DNA of 64,000 nt from Neptunomonas qingdaonensis (GCF_900113275.1 NZ_FOOU01000006.1:186001-250000), one strand, 5' to 3'; positions 1-8,524 are shown, counted from the stretch's first letter. The notes: generated by a model from the letters alone, not told the origin. A program made the numbers and translations.

Positions 1-469
1 CTAAAGCATAAGAGCGCCCTAATATTGCCACCTCCATCAGATCATCACTCTCTTTTCTAATCCAGTGACTGATCGGACGCTCATGACGCCACAAGTTTGT
101 CAGAAAAGCTTCATTGAGCTCAAAAGGCACATTTAAGTCAGTAACAACGCCACCAACACCGAAGCGCACCGCTATAAGATCGGTTTTAATACACCCCAGC
201 AAGGCCTCGATAACGCGCCCGGCACGCTCATGAAAAATGACGTAGTCATCAGCATAAAGATCAATACTTTCTTCAGGGAAATTAAGTACCTGCACCAGAT
301 CCGGGACAGACCATTCAGCCAGCAAGCGCAATTCGGCTTCTGTAACAACGTCATTGATTTTGCTATGAGGATTTAACAAGCAAACAGTCTTTGAGTTGCT
401 GGATAAACCTTTCTCTATACCATCATCTGTCAAACTCGGCATTTGATAACAGTGGTTCAACATTAACAT
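1..469 (-). CDS. Hypothetical protein, C-terminus cut by window edge
   Basis: An open frame runs on the minus strand from ATG at 469 (a second in-frame ATG lies at 463) to the left edge without a stop, giving about 156 residues. The C-terminal end is outside the window. I do not recognise the family. The visible part is acidic and soluble-looking, without a signal peptide or membrane segment, and includes the stretches LLAEWSVPDLVQVLNF and LWRHERPISHWIRKE. It lies downstream of tcdA on the same strand after a 166-base gap, so it may have its own promoter. That the frame is coding is inferred from its length and ordinary amino-acid composition; function is unknown. Confidence 0.5.
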   Translation of the reverse strand, partial: MLMLNHCYQMPSLTDDGIEKGLSSNSKTVCLLNPHSKINDVVTEAELRLLAEWSVPDLVQVLNFPEESIDLYADDYVIFHERAGRVIEALLGCIKTDLIAVRFGVGGVVTDLNVPFELNEAFLTNLWRHERPISHWIRKESDDLMEVAILGRSYAL

Positions 470-635
470 ACAAAGTATCCCCACTTAGTTCGTTGATTAG
501 AATCAACATGAGCCGAGCCATTTCCTTGTAACTCCAACATTTGACGATACCTCCATCCATGAGTGAATCGCTGAATTCAATTTACTGGCTGGTAGTGTAG
601 CATTATAGCTACAGATTCAGCCTTTGTTAAGCTTT

Positions 636-1427
636 TTAACCCTGGCCAACATCCACTCTGGCCATTATTTTATTCAACACGCGTGACGCTGCAACCATGC
701 CGAATGTTGCCGTCACAACACTAGCGGCACCAAAGCCACCATCACAATCCAGCTTGGTCTGGCCATCAGCGATTATTTTCTGAGCACAAACCGATCCATC
801 AGCTTGTGGATAGCGCAGTTGCTCCGTGGAATAAACACACTCAATACCAAACTTTTTACCGTTTTTATTAAATCCATAATGGCGTCTTAATACAGAACGG
901 ACCTTAGCTGCCAAAGGGTCATTATAGGTTTTAGATAGATCGATCACGCTGACACATGTCGGATCCAACTGCCCACCAGCGCCGCCCACCGTCACAATAG
1001 GTATTTTAAAACGCTTACAAAATCCGATAAGCGCCGCTTTATCCTTAACACTATCAATAGCGTCAACCACATAATCAAAACAGTCGCGGATCAATTCAGG
1101 AATATTCTCACGATTAACGAACGCATGCTCTTCATGCACAAGACACTCAGGATTGATCAAACGAATGCGTTCGGCCATCACTGCAATTTTAGATTGCCCG
1201 ATCGTGCCATCCAGTGCATGAATCTGCCGGTTAATATTAGTTTCACAGATATCGTCCTGATCAATCAGCGTAATTTCACCTATGCCTGACCGCGCCAATG
1301 CCTCTGCCACCCATGAGCCAACACCGCCAATGCCGATAACACATACATGAGACTCTCGAAAACGATCTACGCCCTCGACACCATAAAGGCGCCGCGCTCC
1401 ACCAAAGCGATTATCAAATGAAGACAC
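636..1427 (-). CDS. tcdA: tRNA threonylcarbamoyladenosine dehydratase TcdA (CsdL)
   Basis: A ThiF/E1-like enzyme that uses ATP to dehydrate t6A at position 37 of ANN-decoding tRNAs to its cyclic form. The 263-residue protein starts at a GTG (1427) behind an AAGGTTG ribosome site. The nucleotide-binding glycine loop GIGGVGSW is at residues 32-39, followed by LIDQDDICETNINRQ at about 54-68, the family ATP/Mg contact region. Length matches the family (about 265). It is followed on the same strand by the unrecognised partial gene and preceded by a small zinc-ribbon gene 28 bases upstream, which may be cotranscribed. TcdA normally works with the CsdA-CsdE sulfur system, which is not in this window. 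Confidence 0.95.
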   Translation of the reverse strand: MSSFDNRFGGARRLYGVEGVDRFRESHVCVIGIGGVGSWVAEALARSGIGEITLIDQDDICETNINRQIHALDGTIGQSKIAVMAERIRLINPECLVHEEHAFVNRENIPELIRDCFDYVVDAIDSVKDKAALIGFCKRFKIPIVTVGGAGGQLDPTCVSVIDLSKTYNDPLAAKVRSVLRRHYGFNKNGKKFGIECVYSTEQLRYPQADGSVCAQKIIADGQTKLDCDGGFGAASVVTATFGMVAASRVLNKIMARVDVGQG

Positions 1428-1455
1428 TATTCAACCTTATATCAATACGACTCTG

Positions 1456-1677
1456 TTACAGCTCGTCTTCCGTTAATTCGGTAAAGACCTGCTGACCACA
1501 CTTATTACAAGTGCCTTCTACAAAAATAGTTCCATCCAGCAGATACTCAAGCGGCGTATGCATCCCTAAATCCGCTGCCTGACAATTATCACACCATGTT
1601 TGATCCAGAAATGCTTGCTGCTCTTCTTCATCACGTGCAAAAAAATCACGGACGGTTCTTTGATCATCTGTAGACAT
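1456..1677 (-). CDS. Small zinc-ribbon-like protein
   Basis: A 73-residue acidic protein starting at ATG 1677 behind AGGAA. It holds two CxxC pairs, CDNC near residues 29-32 and CNKC near 57-60, about 25 residues apart, which is the layout of a zinc ribbon or rubredoxin-like knuckle. There is no signal peptide, so it should be cytoplasmic. It ends 28 bases before the GTG of tcdA and follows hda, suggesting an hda to tcdA transcription order with this gene as a member. No family function is known to me. Metal binding is inference from the cysteine spacing. Confidence 0.7.
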   Translation of the reverse strand: MSTDDQRTVRDFFARDEEEQQAFLDQTWCDNCQAADLGMHTPLEYLLDGTIFVEGTCNKCGQQVFTELTEDEL

Positions 1678-1749
1678 ATTATTTATTCCTGGCGCTTCAC
1701 AAGCACATTACTTAACGAGGCTTATCATTAAAAGTGTAACCAGAGGATC

Positions 1750-1770
1750 AGGAGCGCTATTTACGCTCCT
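1750..1770 (-). terminator. Hairpin downstream of hda
   Basis: Seven-base arms AGGAGCG (1750-1756) and CGCTCCT (1764-1770) with a seven-base loop lie between the hda stop and the zinc-ribbon gene. There is no clear T run on the minus strand, so termination would be weak or the hairpin may instead protect or process the hda mRNA. Confidence 0.35.
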
Positions 1771-1798
1771 GTTTATGCATAGGCTACTAATACATAAG

Positions 1799-2506
1799 CT
1801 ACCAGCCCATTTCCTGCTTAATAAAAGGAATGGTAACTTTTCTTTTAGCCATCAGGGACGCCTTATCCAAACGATCAAGCATAAGGCACAAATCATTCAT
1901 ACTACGACTGGCATGATGTACCAGGTATTTAGCAACATCCTCAGCCAGATCTATGCCGCGAATTTTTGCACGTAGTTGTATCGCCTGCACTTTGTCATCA
2001 TCATTCAGCGCTGCCACGTTAAAAACAGCACCCCAGCTTAAGCGAGAGACAAGATCAGGCAGTTGAATTTCAAGCTGCCTCGGCGCTGAGTTTGCTGCCA
2101 CAATCAGCGTATTCTGTTCCTGGCGAATCCGATTATACAAATGAAACAAGGCTTCTTCCCATTCAGGCTTTCCGGAAACCGCCTCGACGTTGTCGACGCA
2201 TATCAGATCGAGATGCTCCATACCTTCAAGAATTACCGGGCTTAAATTAAGCAGCTCATTCAACGGCAAATAGACCGCCGTCAGCTTACGTGGCTCTGCT
2301 GCATGACACGCCGCCTGTAACAGATGAGAGCACCCGGAACCTTGCGCCCCCCAGATATACAGGAAAGACTCTCCCTCCCTTACCGCTGCCTGACGAAGCA
2401 TGGCACAAACAAGACCATTACTGCCTATTTGGTAATTCTCAAATCTTGCATCATCCCTGAGGGAAACACCAAGCGGAAGTTGTTGTGGCGCATTAGCGCT
2501 TTTCAT
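1799..2506 (-). CDS. hda: DnaA regulatory inactivator Hda
   Basis: An AAA+ protein that binds the DNA-loaded sliding clamp and stimulates hydrolysis of DnaA-bound ATP, limiting re-initiation of replication. The 235-residue protein carries an N-terminal clamp-binding motif (QQLPLGV, residues 8-14), a P-loop region at 53-60, a Walker B-like LICVDNVEAV near 100-109, and a C-terminal sensor 2/box VIII region (HASRSMNDL). The P-loop reads GAQGSGCS: the usual lysine is replaced by Cys59. E. coli Hda has arginine there, so departure from the consensus is a family habit, but cysteine is notable. The start at 2506 overlaps the end of the upstream permease gene by 14 bases, indicating translational coupling. 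Confidence 0.93.
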   Translation of the reverse strand: MKSANAPQQLPLGVSLRDDARFENYQIGSNGLVCAMLRQAAVREGESFLYIWGAQGSGCSHLLQAACHAAEPRKLTAVYLPLNELLNLSPVILEGMEHLDLICVDNVEAVSGKPEWEEALFHLYNRIRQEQNTLIVAANSAPRQLEIQLPDLVSRLSWGAVFNVAALNDDDKVQAIQLRAKIRGIDLAEDVAKYLVHHASRSMNDLCLMLDRLDKASLMAKRKVTIPFIKQEMGW

Positions 2507-3623
2507 TAACGTCTATATCCTGTGCTTGCGGTAATTCATCTTCAGTTTGCTCTGCCAACGCTTGAGGACCATATAAATGACTGCTTTTATAACCATCATG
2601 AACGTGGCGCAAAAATACCATAATTACAGCGGCCACCGGAAGCGCAATCAACACACCAACAAAACCAAATAGCTGCCCGCCTGCCATAATAGCAAAAATC
2701 ACTGCCACTGGATGCAAACCAATTTTATCGCCAACCATTAAGGGTGTTAACACCATACCTTCCAAAGCCTGACCCACAGCAAATACGGCCGCCACCCACA
2801 TCAGGATTATCGGATCATGAAACTGAAGATATGCAGCGATCCCTGCAGCAAAGATCCCAACAATAAAGCCCATATAAGGAACAATACTAGCCAATCCGGC
2901 TAACATTCCTAACAACAAAGCTAAATCTAAACCCACCAACCACAATCCAACGGCATACACACAACCAAGCGCCAACATAACCAGCAACTGCCCTTTGATA
3001 AAAGCGCCCAAAACTTCATCACTTTCTTTTGCCCAGCGCGACACGATAGGCTCAATATTACGCGGTAACAGATGAGCAATTTTTTCCATCATGACATCCC
3101 AGTCCCGTAAAAGATAAAATGTCACAACAGGTATCAATAACAGATTAGCAATCCAGCCGACTACCGCTAAACCGGAGCGTGTCAGCCCAGACGCAATCTG
3201 CGCCATAATATCCCCGGTTTTTTCCCAGTGACTGGCGATAAGATTTTTAAACGACTGCAAATCACCGAAGGAAACGCCATCGCCCAGGTACGCCTGGATA
3301 GCAGGGACAGCCTTTTCCTCAAACAAAGCAATAACCGCTGGCACCTGCTTAATCATTACCTGAATCTGATGACTCAGCTTAGGTATGAACAACAACACCA
3401 GCAAGGTAACAATAGTTGTCAGAATAACGAACACAATCACGACCGCAGAGGTACGTGACACCCCCGCCACTTCAAGCCGGTCGGCGAGTGGATCTGTTAA
3501 ATAAGCCAGCAGAGCCCCCACCAGAAAAGGTGATAATATAGGCCCTAATAAATACAGCAACATACCGACAACAATAATAATAAGCAGCATAAACAAACGC
3601 TGCGAAGTAATAACATTTTCCAT
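2493..3623 (-). CDS. AI-2E family (PerM-type) membrane transporter
   Basis: A polytopic inner-membrane protein of the AI-2E/PerM family, often found next to hda and purM in gammaproteobacteria. I place the start at ATG 3623 (MENVITSQRLF), 5 bases after the stop of the DUF2066 gene, because AGGAAAG sits about 8 bases upstream; an earlier GTG-type start at 3659 would overlap the upstream gene and lacks support. About 376 residues with hydrophobic segments at the N-terminus (roughly 8-45), around 65-85 and several in the C-terminal half, plus a soluble central region. Its C-terminus overlaps hda. Transported substrate is unknown; family members have been linked to autoinducer export and to Na+/H+ exchange. 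Confidence 0.88.
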   Translation of the reverse strand: MENVITSQRLFMLLIIIVVGMLLYLLGPILSPFLVGALLAYLTDPLADRLEVAGVSRTSAVVIVFVILTTIVTLLVLLFIPKLSHQIQVMIKQVPAVIALFEEKAVPAIQAYLGDGVSFGDLQSFKNLIASHWEKTGDIMAQIASGLTRSGLAVVGWIANLLLIPVVTFYLLRDWDVMMEKIAHLLPRNIEPIVSRWAKESDEVLGAFIKGQLLVMLALGCVYAVGLWLVGLDLALLLGMLAGLASIVPYMGFIVGIFAAGIAAYLQFHDPIILMWVAAVFAVGQALEGMVLTPLMVGDKIGLHPVAVIFAIMAGGQLFGFVGVLIALPVAAVIMVFLRHVHDGYKSSHLYGPQALAEQTEDELPQAQDIDVNEKR

Positions 3624-3628
3624 TAAAC

Positions 3629-4645
3629 CTACTTTCCTCGTGTTCCAATCCAGCGCCAACGTAGAGATATAGCATCCCCGCCCTGTAAAAGCCGCATCAA
3701 CATCATTCTGCTATCCAGGCTCAAGACTTGCGTGAGCGCAGCAACCTTTAATGGGCTTTGTACGGATAGAGTTAATACTTCATGACTCAAAGAAACGACT
3801 TCCACACGATAAATGGATGACAATGACAGGACATATTCCATAATTGCGGCATAGTCTGCCACATTTTTAACACTTGTCACGGTTATCTGCTGAGTATTTA
3901 GGTAGATGGCGTCCTGACTGACCACCTTAATTCCCGAAGACTCAATCCACAATTGAAAAACCGAGGGCACCTCTTCAACGAACCTTCCTTTAACGGAGTG
4001 CCATGGTGAGTCATCAAGGTCGGGCAAACGCCATACAAAGCGGTTATCTGAATCGATCGATACAACAACAACCCATACTTTTCCAAAGGCTTTTGTGCGA
4101 TAACGGATACGATCCGACAGCCTTTCATTGTTTTGTTTCAATTTCCGGCCTTGGTCAAGTACCACATCGGCAGGAAACGCCAGAGCAGCGGCATGCTCCA
4201 ATATTACCTTTTTATAACCGACAAAGGTTGCGTTATCGACGTCGCCCAGCAGCCAAATAAGCAATCTGGGCCGGTACTTACCTAACGGCTTGATGCCATG
4301 CCCTGATAACAGCGAATTAATAGCCTCCGGCTCGAACTGCAATACTAAACGCTGGGCAAGATAGTCATTTCTTTGAGCATCCGTGACAACCTCACGCGTA
4401 GACTCAAGACGAAACTCACGCAGGTAGTGCGCTGAGACTGAGGGTAATTCATCAACGATATCGGCAGCCCCCGGCGACCCGCTAACCTTCATCAATACCT
4501 GCTTCATTCCTGATTTAATGAGAACAGCGCCAGGCAGCGCCAGGCTTTTGGCTACTAACTGCTCACTTTGGTAAAGATTTTTTACAGGCTCAGCCCTTGA
4601 GTACGTTGCGCTCAGCGCTATGCACATAACAAAAAACAAGCTCAT
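3629..4645 (-). CDS. DUF2066 domain-containing exported protein
   Basis: A DUF2066 family protein, commonly encoded between purM (divergent) and the PerM/hda pair. The frame is open up to 4789, but I prefer ATG 4645 because it puts a typical signal peptide at the N-terminus (MSLFFVMCIALSATYSRA, cleavage near ALSATYSRA-EP); GTG 4666 is an alternative. The longer form would begin with an odd double hydrophobic stretch and run over the purM promoter region. The mature part (about 320 residues) has the family's repeated beta-rich segments (for example RPRLLIWLL and FKAV-like strands). Function is uncharacterised. It ends 5 bases before the permease start, so the two are cotranscribed. Confidence 0.8.
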   Translation of the reverse strand: MSLFFVMCIALSATYSRAEPVKNLYQSEQLVAKSLALPGAVLIKSGMKQVLMKVSGSPGAADIVDELPSVSAHYLREFRLESTREVVTDAQRNDYLAQRLVLQFEPEAINSLLSGHGIKPLGKYRPRLLIWLLGDVDNATFVGYKKVILEHAAALAFPADVVLDQGRKLKQNNERLSDRIRYRTKAFGKVWVVVVSIDSDNRFVWRLPDLDDSPWHSVKGRFVEEVPSVFQLWIESSGIKVVSQDAIYLNTQQITVTSVKNVADYAAIMEYVLSLSSIYRVEVVSLSHEVLTLSVQSPLKVAALTQVLSLDSRMMLMRLLQGGDAISLRWRWIGTRGK

Positions 4646-4823
4646 CAGATATTTAACGTTAAGCACTCTCAATAAAACACCCAATAACACAAGCAAAAAC
4701 ACAGCCGATGAGTAATTCAAACTGAAAACTTTAACATACAATAGCCGCCACTCGCGCAACCTGTTAGAATGCTGCGCATATTTTTTCACCTGTCATTTCA
4801 CCCTGTCTGGAAGGTTGCATTGC

Positions 4824-5879
4824 ATGTCTACTGGTTCTGACCAAACATCCCTGAGTTACAAAGACGCTGGCGTTGATATTGATGCAGGAAATGCATTAGT
4901 TGATCGAATTAAAAGTATTGCCAAACGCACAGCACGCCCTGAGGTTATGGGCGGGCTCGGCGGTTTTGGAGCGCTGTGCGAAATCCCAGCAGGATATAAA
5001 CAACCTGTTCTGGTTTCTGGTACAGACGGCGTCGGCACAAAACTTCGTCTTGCAATGGAGTTGCACAAACACGACACCATTGGTATCGATTTGGTCGCCA
5101 TGTGCGTCAACGATCTGGTAGTTGCGGGTGCTGAGCCCCTCTTCTTCCTTGACTATTACGCAACCGGCAAGCTTAACATTGATATGGCTGCTGATGTTGT
5201 TGAAGGTATCGGTAAGGGCTGTGAGCTATCAGGCGCAGCACTGGTGGGCGGCGAAACGGCTGAAATGCCGGGTATGTATGAGGGTGACGATTACGATCTC
5301 GCCGGTTTCTGCGTCGGCATTGTGGAGAAATCTGAAATCATTGATGGCAGCAAGGTCAGCGTTGGCGACACACTGATCGGTCTGGCCTCTTCCGGCCCAC
5401 ACTCAAACGGCTACTCGCTGATTCGAAAAATCATCGAAGTGTCCGCGGCGGACCTGGAGCAGGACATTGAAGGACGCAAGCTCAGAGACGCACTGCTTGA
5501 ACCGACACGCATCTATGTAAAATCGGTTCTCAACCTGATCAAAAACGGCCAGGTTAATGCACTTTCTCACATCACTGGCGGCGGCTTACTGGAAAACATT
5601 CCTCGCGTCCTGCCAGCTAATGCAAAAGCGGTCATCAATACTAACTCATGGACGCTTCCCGGTGTATTTCAGTGGCTGCAATCTGCGGGTAACGTTGAAT
5701 CCCGTGAAATGTACCGCACTTTCAACTGCGGTGTAGGCATGGTTATCTGCGTCCCCGCCGAACATGCCGATAAAGCACTCTCACTGCTGCAAGCCAGCGG
5801 CGAAAATGCCTGGGTTATTGGCCATATCGACACAGCACAAGATGGCGAAGAGCAAGTAGAGCTGATCGCCGCGGAGTAA
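4824..5879 (+). CDS. purM: Phosphoribosylformylglycinamidine cyclo-ligase PurM
   Basis: Converts formylglycinamidine ribonucleotide to aminoimidazole ribonucleotide with ATP, the fifth step of de novo purine synthesis. The start is ATG 4824, nine bases after GGAAGG; a TTG nine bases earlier lies inside the ribosome-site spacing and is unlikely. At 351 residues it has the usual length. Family signatures are visible: [10 protein letters not shown] at the N-terminus, GTDGVGTK, and [11 protein letters not shown] in the middle, [11 protein letters not shown], and [10 protein letters not shown] in the C-terminal half. It leads a plus-strand operon with purN four bases downstream. Confidence 0.97.
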   Translation: MSTGSDQTSLSYKDAGVDIDAGNALVDRIKSIAKRTARPEVMGGLGGFGALCEIPAGYKQPVLVSGTDGVGTKLRLAMELHKHDTIGIDLVAMCVNDLVVAGAEPLFFLDYYATGKLNIDMAADVVEGIGKGCELSGAALVGGETAEMPGMYEGDDYDLAGFCVGIVEKSEIIDGSKVSVGDTLIGLASSGPHSNGYSLIRKIIEVSAADLEQDIEGRKLRDALLEPTRIYVKSVLNLIKNGQVNALSHITGGGLLENIPRVLPANAKAVINTNSWTLPGVFQWLQSAGNVESREMYRTFNCGVGMVICVPAEHADKALSLLQASGENAWVIGHIDTAQDGEEQVELIAAE

Positions 5880-5883
5880 AGCA

Positions 5884-6537
5884 ATGTCCCTGAAACGGAT
5901 TGTAGTACTGATTTCGGGAAGTGGCTCTAACCTGCAAGCGATTATCGATGCAATCGAATCTGGCCGCATACACGGCCAGATTGTTCAGGTTATAAGCAAC
6001 AAAGCGGATGCATACGGACTGGTACGCGCAGCCAATGCCGGCATTCCAACCTGCCATATTGATCATAAAGCCTACGCTTCACGCGAAGAATTTGATGAAG
6101 AGATGCGTCGTAGAATCGACTCTCAGCAAGCAGACCTGGTAGTACTTGCCGGTTTTATGCGCATCCTTTCGTCTGCATTTGTAGAGCATTATTCTGGTCG
6201 TATGTTAAATATTCACCCTTCGTTACTCCCTAAATACAAAGGCCTGCACACACATCAACGCGCTCTAGCTGCAGGTGACTGTGAACATGGATGCACGGTA
6301 CATTTTGTTACCGAAGAGCTGGATGGCGGACCTCTCCTTGTACAAGCTATCGTCCCGATTATCGACAAAGATGATGAACTTAGCTTACAAAAAAGAGTGC
6401 ACGCTCGCGAACATATCGCCTATCCACTTGCCATAGAATGGATCTGTGCTGATCGGGTTCGGTTTGAAGCAAATGACATCTACCTGAATGATGAACTTTT
6501 GCCCGCCTCTGGCTTCAGATTAAGATACGAGGCTTAA
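5884..6537 (+). CDS. purN: Phosphoribosylglycinamide formyltransferase PurN
   Basis: Transfers the formyl group of 10-formyl-tetrahydrofolate to GAR, third step of purine synthesis. The 217-residue protein starts at ATG 5884, four bases after purM. The substrate loop GSGSNLQAI is at residues 11-19; the catalytic Asn-His pair is in NIHPSLLPKYKG and the catalytic Asp in the loop ending EELDGGPL. Length and motifs match the E. coli enzyme (212 residues). The purM-purN order is the same as in E. coli. Confidence 0.97.
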   Translation: MSLKRIVVLISGSGSNLQAIIDAIESGRIHGQIVQVISNKADAYGLVRAANAGIPTCHIDHKAYASREEFDEEMRRRIDSQQADLVVLAGFMRILSSAFVEHYSGRMLNIHPSLLPKYKGLHTHQRALAAGDCEHGCTVHFVTEELDGGPLLVQAIVPIIDKDDELSLQKRVHAREHIAYPLAIEWICADRVRFEANDIYLNDELLPASGFRLRYEA

Positions 6538-6560
6538 ACCTGCTTTAAAGGAATTCAACT

Positions 6561-7286
6561 ATGCCATCATTTTTTCAGGGACTAATGCGCCAGGGAGCTG
6601 CAACATCAGCCTTGCTTTTATCCTTAACAGCGCACGCCGGCGCAACGCCGCCAATCACCTCTTTTAAAGCGATTTATACATCTGAATGGGATGCCGGTAT
6701 CGCACTAAAAGGAGAGGTGGAGCGCTCACTTACCCAGACCGCTGATGGACAATGGCTGTTTCGCACTTACGCCAGCGCGATGATTGCCTCTCTGGAGGAA
6801 AAAAGCACCGTCACATTCAACCAGTCTCAGGTAGTTCCGCAAAACTACCATTACAAAAAGCTGGTATTGGGAAAAAAGAAAGAGGTCAAGCTTGCTTTTG
6901 ACTGGTCCGCGATGAGCGTCAACAACGATGTTGATGACAAACCATGGAAGATGGACATCTCTGAATCCACCCAAGACAAACTTAGCTATCAGCTGCAGAT
7001 GCGCATGGACCTGAAAGCAGATAAAAAAGGGCCTCTGAGCTACAAGGTAGCTGATGGTGGCCGGATGAAAGTTTACGACTTCAACATTATAGGCCATGAA
7101 AAAATACAATCACCCATGGGCGAGTATGACACCATCAAAGTAGAGATGGACCGGGGACCTGACGCGTCTCGCGAAACCTATATCTGGTATGCCCCAGCGC
7201 TCGACTATATGATTGTCAAACTTAAACAGGTCGAAGACGATGGCAAAGTCTATGCCTTACAATTGAAATCAATGGAAACATTCTGA
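6561..7286 (+). CDS. DUF3108 domain-containing exported protein
   Basis: A DUF3108 family protein of 241 residues with an N-terminal signal peptide (about residues 1-27, hydrophobic core ATSALLLSLTAHA). The start ATG 6561 is preceded by AAAGGAATT. The mature part is beta-rich with many charged residues, consistent with a periplasmic lipocalin-like or barrel fold, but the role is unknown. It sits 23 bases after purN and one base before the YfcL-like gene, so all four belong to one transcription unit. In many gammaproteobacteria a DUF3108 gene follows purN, so the link to purine genes is conserved position rather than proven function. Confidence 0.88.
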   Translation: MPSFFQGLMRQGAATSALLLSLTAHAGATPPITSFKAIYTSEWDAGIALKGEVERSLTQTADGQWLFRTYASAMIASLEEKSTVTFNQSQVVPQNYHYKKLVLGKKKEVKLAFDWSAMSVNNDVDDKPWKMDISESTQDKLSYQLQMRMDLKADKKGPLSYKVADGGRMKVYDFNIIGHEKIQSPMGEYDTIKVEMDRGPDASRETYIWYAPALDYMIVKLKQVEDDGKVYALQLKSMETF

Positions 7287-7287
7287 C

Positions 7288-7539
7288 ATGTCCCAAACTA
7301 ATGCTGACACGTTATATAACTGGCTTCTGCAACAAGAACTGACAGGTGACGATGACCGCCGCTTTTACTCAAGCTACCTACTCGGCCACGTCAGCCTTGC
7401 TATCGCTGATACGGAAGAAAATCCGCAGCAATTCTACGAGCGCCTGACCCAAGGTCTGGAATCCACGCTACCTGAAGATAAACTTTCAGAAAAAGATATT
7501 GCAGGCATTCACGCCTTATTAGCCGAGGCCCCCAAGTAA
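7288..7539 (+). CDS. YfcL family protein
   Basis: An 83-residue acidic cytoplasmic protein resembling the YfcL family (Tyr/Trp-rich N-terminus LYNWLLQQELTG, then YSSYLLGHVSLAIA and a C-terminal acidic helix). It begins one base after the DUF3108 stop, so translation is probably coupled. No function is established for the family. No terminator is obvious right after it; a palindrome and possible promoter for the next gene follow. Confidence 0.8.
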   Translation: MSQTNADTLYNWLLQQELTGDDDRRFYSSYLLGHVSLAIADTEENPQQFYERLTQGLESTLPEDKLSEKDIAGIHALLAEAPK

Positions 7540-7553
7540 CCCTCATTATTTTA

Positions 7554-7582
7554 TTGTGCATCGCACAATGTAAGCGTAAACT
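7554..7582 (+). promoter_or_regulatory. Palindrome with possible promoter
   Basis: TTGTGC (7554-7559) and GCACAA (7563-7568) form a perfect inverted repeat around ATC. TTGTGC also lies 17 bases before TAAACT (7577-7582), giving a weak sigma-70 layout for the 77-residue gene at 7617. The palindrome over the possible -35 box could be an operator; this is inference from geometry only. Confidence 0.35.
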
Positions 7583-7616
7583 TTAGTCTAGGTTTTTCGA
7601 CTATTGGAGCTAACTA

Positions 7617-7850
7617 ATGAGCAAGACATTTACAGGCATCACTAATGACGATCGCCGCATTCAAGCTGAACTTCAGGCGATGGGCGCATTTGACAACCCT
7701 GAAGAAAAGCAGGCTACATCAATCGCACAGATGTTTGATGCTATCGGCCAATTTTCAGAGTGGATGCGCTGGAAAGGTGAAGTAGGTGTTTATGGTTGTC
7801 GGGTTGGCGCATCACACGCACGCCGCCTGGAAGCAAAGCACTTAGCCTAG
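7617..7850 (+). CDS. Small conserved-looking protein of unknown function
   Basis: A 77-residue protein with a good ribosome site (TTGGAG, eight bases before ATG 7617) and its own strong terminator after the stop. The sequence has no signal peptide; central FSEWMRWKGEVGVYGC and the basic C-terminus GASHARRLEAKH are distinctive. It has 77 bases of upstream space with a palindrome, so it is probably a separate monocistronic unit. I do not recognise a family. The ribosome site, start and terminator make it likely to be a true gene. Confidence 0.7.
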   Translation: MSKTFTGITNDDRRIQAELQAMGAFDNPEEKQATSIAQMFDAIGQFSEWMRWKGEVGVYGCRVGASHARRLEAKHLA

Positions 7851-7860
7851 CACAGTGCAT

Positions 7861-7897
7861 AACTGCAGCTAATATTAACCGCTAGCTGCAGTTTTTT
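7861..7897 (+). terminator. Rho-independent terminator of the 77-residue gene
   Basis: Eleven-base arms AACTGCAGCTA (7861-7871) and TAGCTGCAGTT (7883-7893) close an eleven-base loop, followed by a T run on the plus strand. The stop codon of the convergent minus-strand gene (7896-7898) overlaps the T run, so the hairpin sits directly beyond that gene too. Confidence 0.85.
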
Positions 7898-8480
7898 ACT
7901 CCATCATTTTAAGATCCACACCTAAAGCCACGGATCTTTTCTGCATAGCATTGTTAATCATATCATCCCTCAAAGTACCGTTACGCTTGGTAATCTGAAG
8001 TATATGCTCACACTGCTCGCGCTGTTGCTTCTGGATATCGTTCATAACCGACTGATTCGTCCACGCCATTGCCGCTTTTCGACTATTCACATAATCCTCT
8101 GCGAAGCTCTGTAGTGAAAACAACTGCTTGGGCTCAAACGTTTGGTTCATCTGTCGAATAAAAATATCTGTCAGTAACATCGCAGACGTAGACTGACGAA
8201 ATACATACCGCTTATTCACACCAGGCCAATTACTGTTGATGACCGTTAAGGATTCCTTATCCGCCTCCTTCTCCATATTATGCAGTAATGCGTACACACC
8301 ATCATAAAAACCAGAGCATCGCGCCCCAACAGCAGACGCCAGACGCATCTGCTCCAACCCAACGCTGTTCTTTTCAGCTGATTGCGATACTGTTGGTATT
8401 AAGACAAGTATCAACATAGGCATCAAAAAAGCCCGGAGCGAGCAGACAAGCACACATACTCGCCGGTATAAGACAGACAT
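7896..8480 (-). CDS. Exported protein of unknown function
   Basis: A 194-residue protein from ATG 8480, six bases after AAGGAG. Residues 1-35 form a long signal peptide with basic start (YRR) and hydrophobic core (LMPMLILVLIPTVSQSA), cleavage near SQSA-EK. The mature protein is mostly helical by appearance, has two cysteines (CSGFYDGVY and QCEHILQI) that could form a disulfide in the periplasm, and no recognised domain. It is convergent with the 77-residue gene, sharing its terminator. No partner gene suggests a function. Confidence 0.75.
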   Translation of the reverse strand: MSVLYRRVCVLVCSLRAFLMPMLILVLIPTVSQSAEKNSVGLEQMRLASAVGARCSGFYDGVYALLHNMEKEADKESLTVINSNWPGVNKRYVFRQSTSAMLLTDIFIRQMNQTFEPKQLFSLQSFAEDYVNSRKAAMAWTNQSVMNDIQKQQREQCEHILQITKRNGTLRDDMINNAMQKRSVALGVDLKMME

Positions 8481-8490
8481 AAGAACTCCT

Positions 8491-8524
8491 TAAGATACCC
8501 GAGCATTTAAGAAACCCGAGAATT
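8491..8524. repeat. 17-bp imperfect tandem duplication
   Basis: Two adjacent 17-base units (8491-8507 and 8508-8524) beginning TAAGA and holding ACCCGAG differ at two positions. They lie in the 5' region of the exported protein gene. Confidence 0.8.

Noticed and set aside
172-354. 60-residue minus-strand frame inside the left-edge gene
   Set aside because: It is a shadow in another frame of the longer open frame and has unusual composition.
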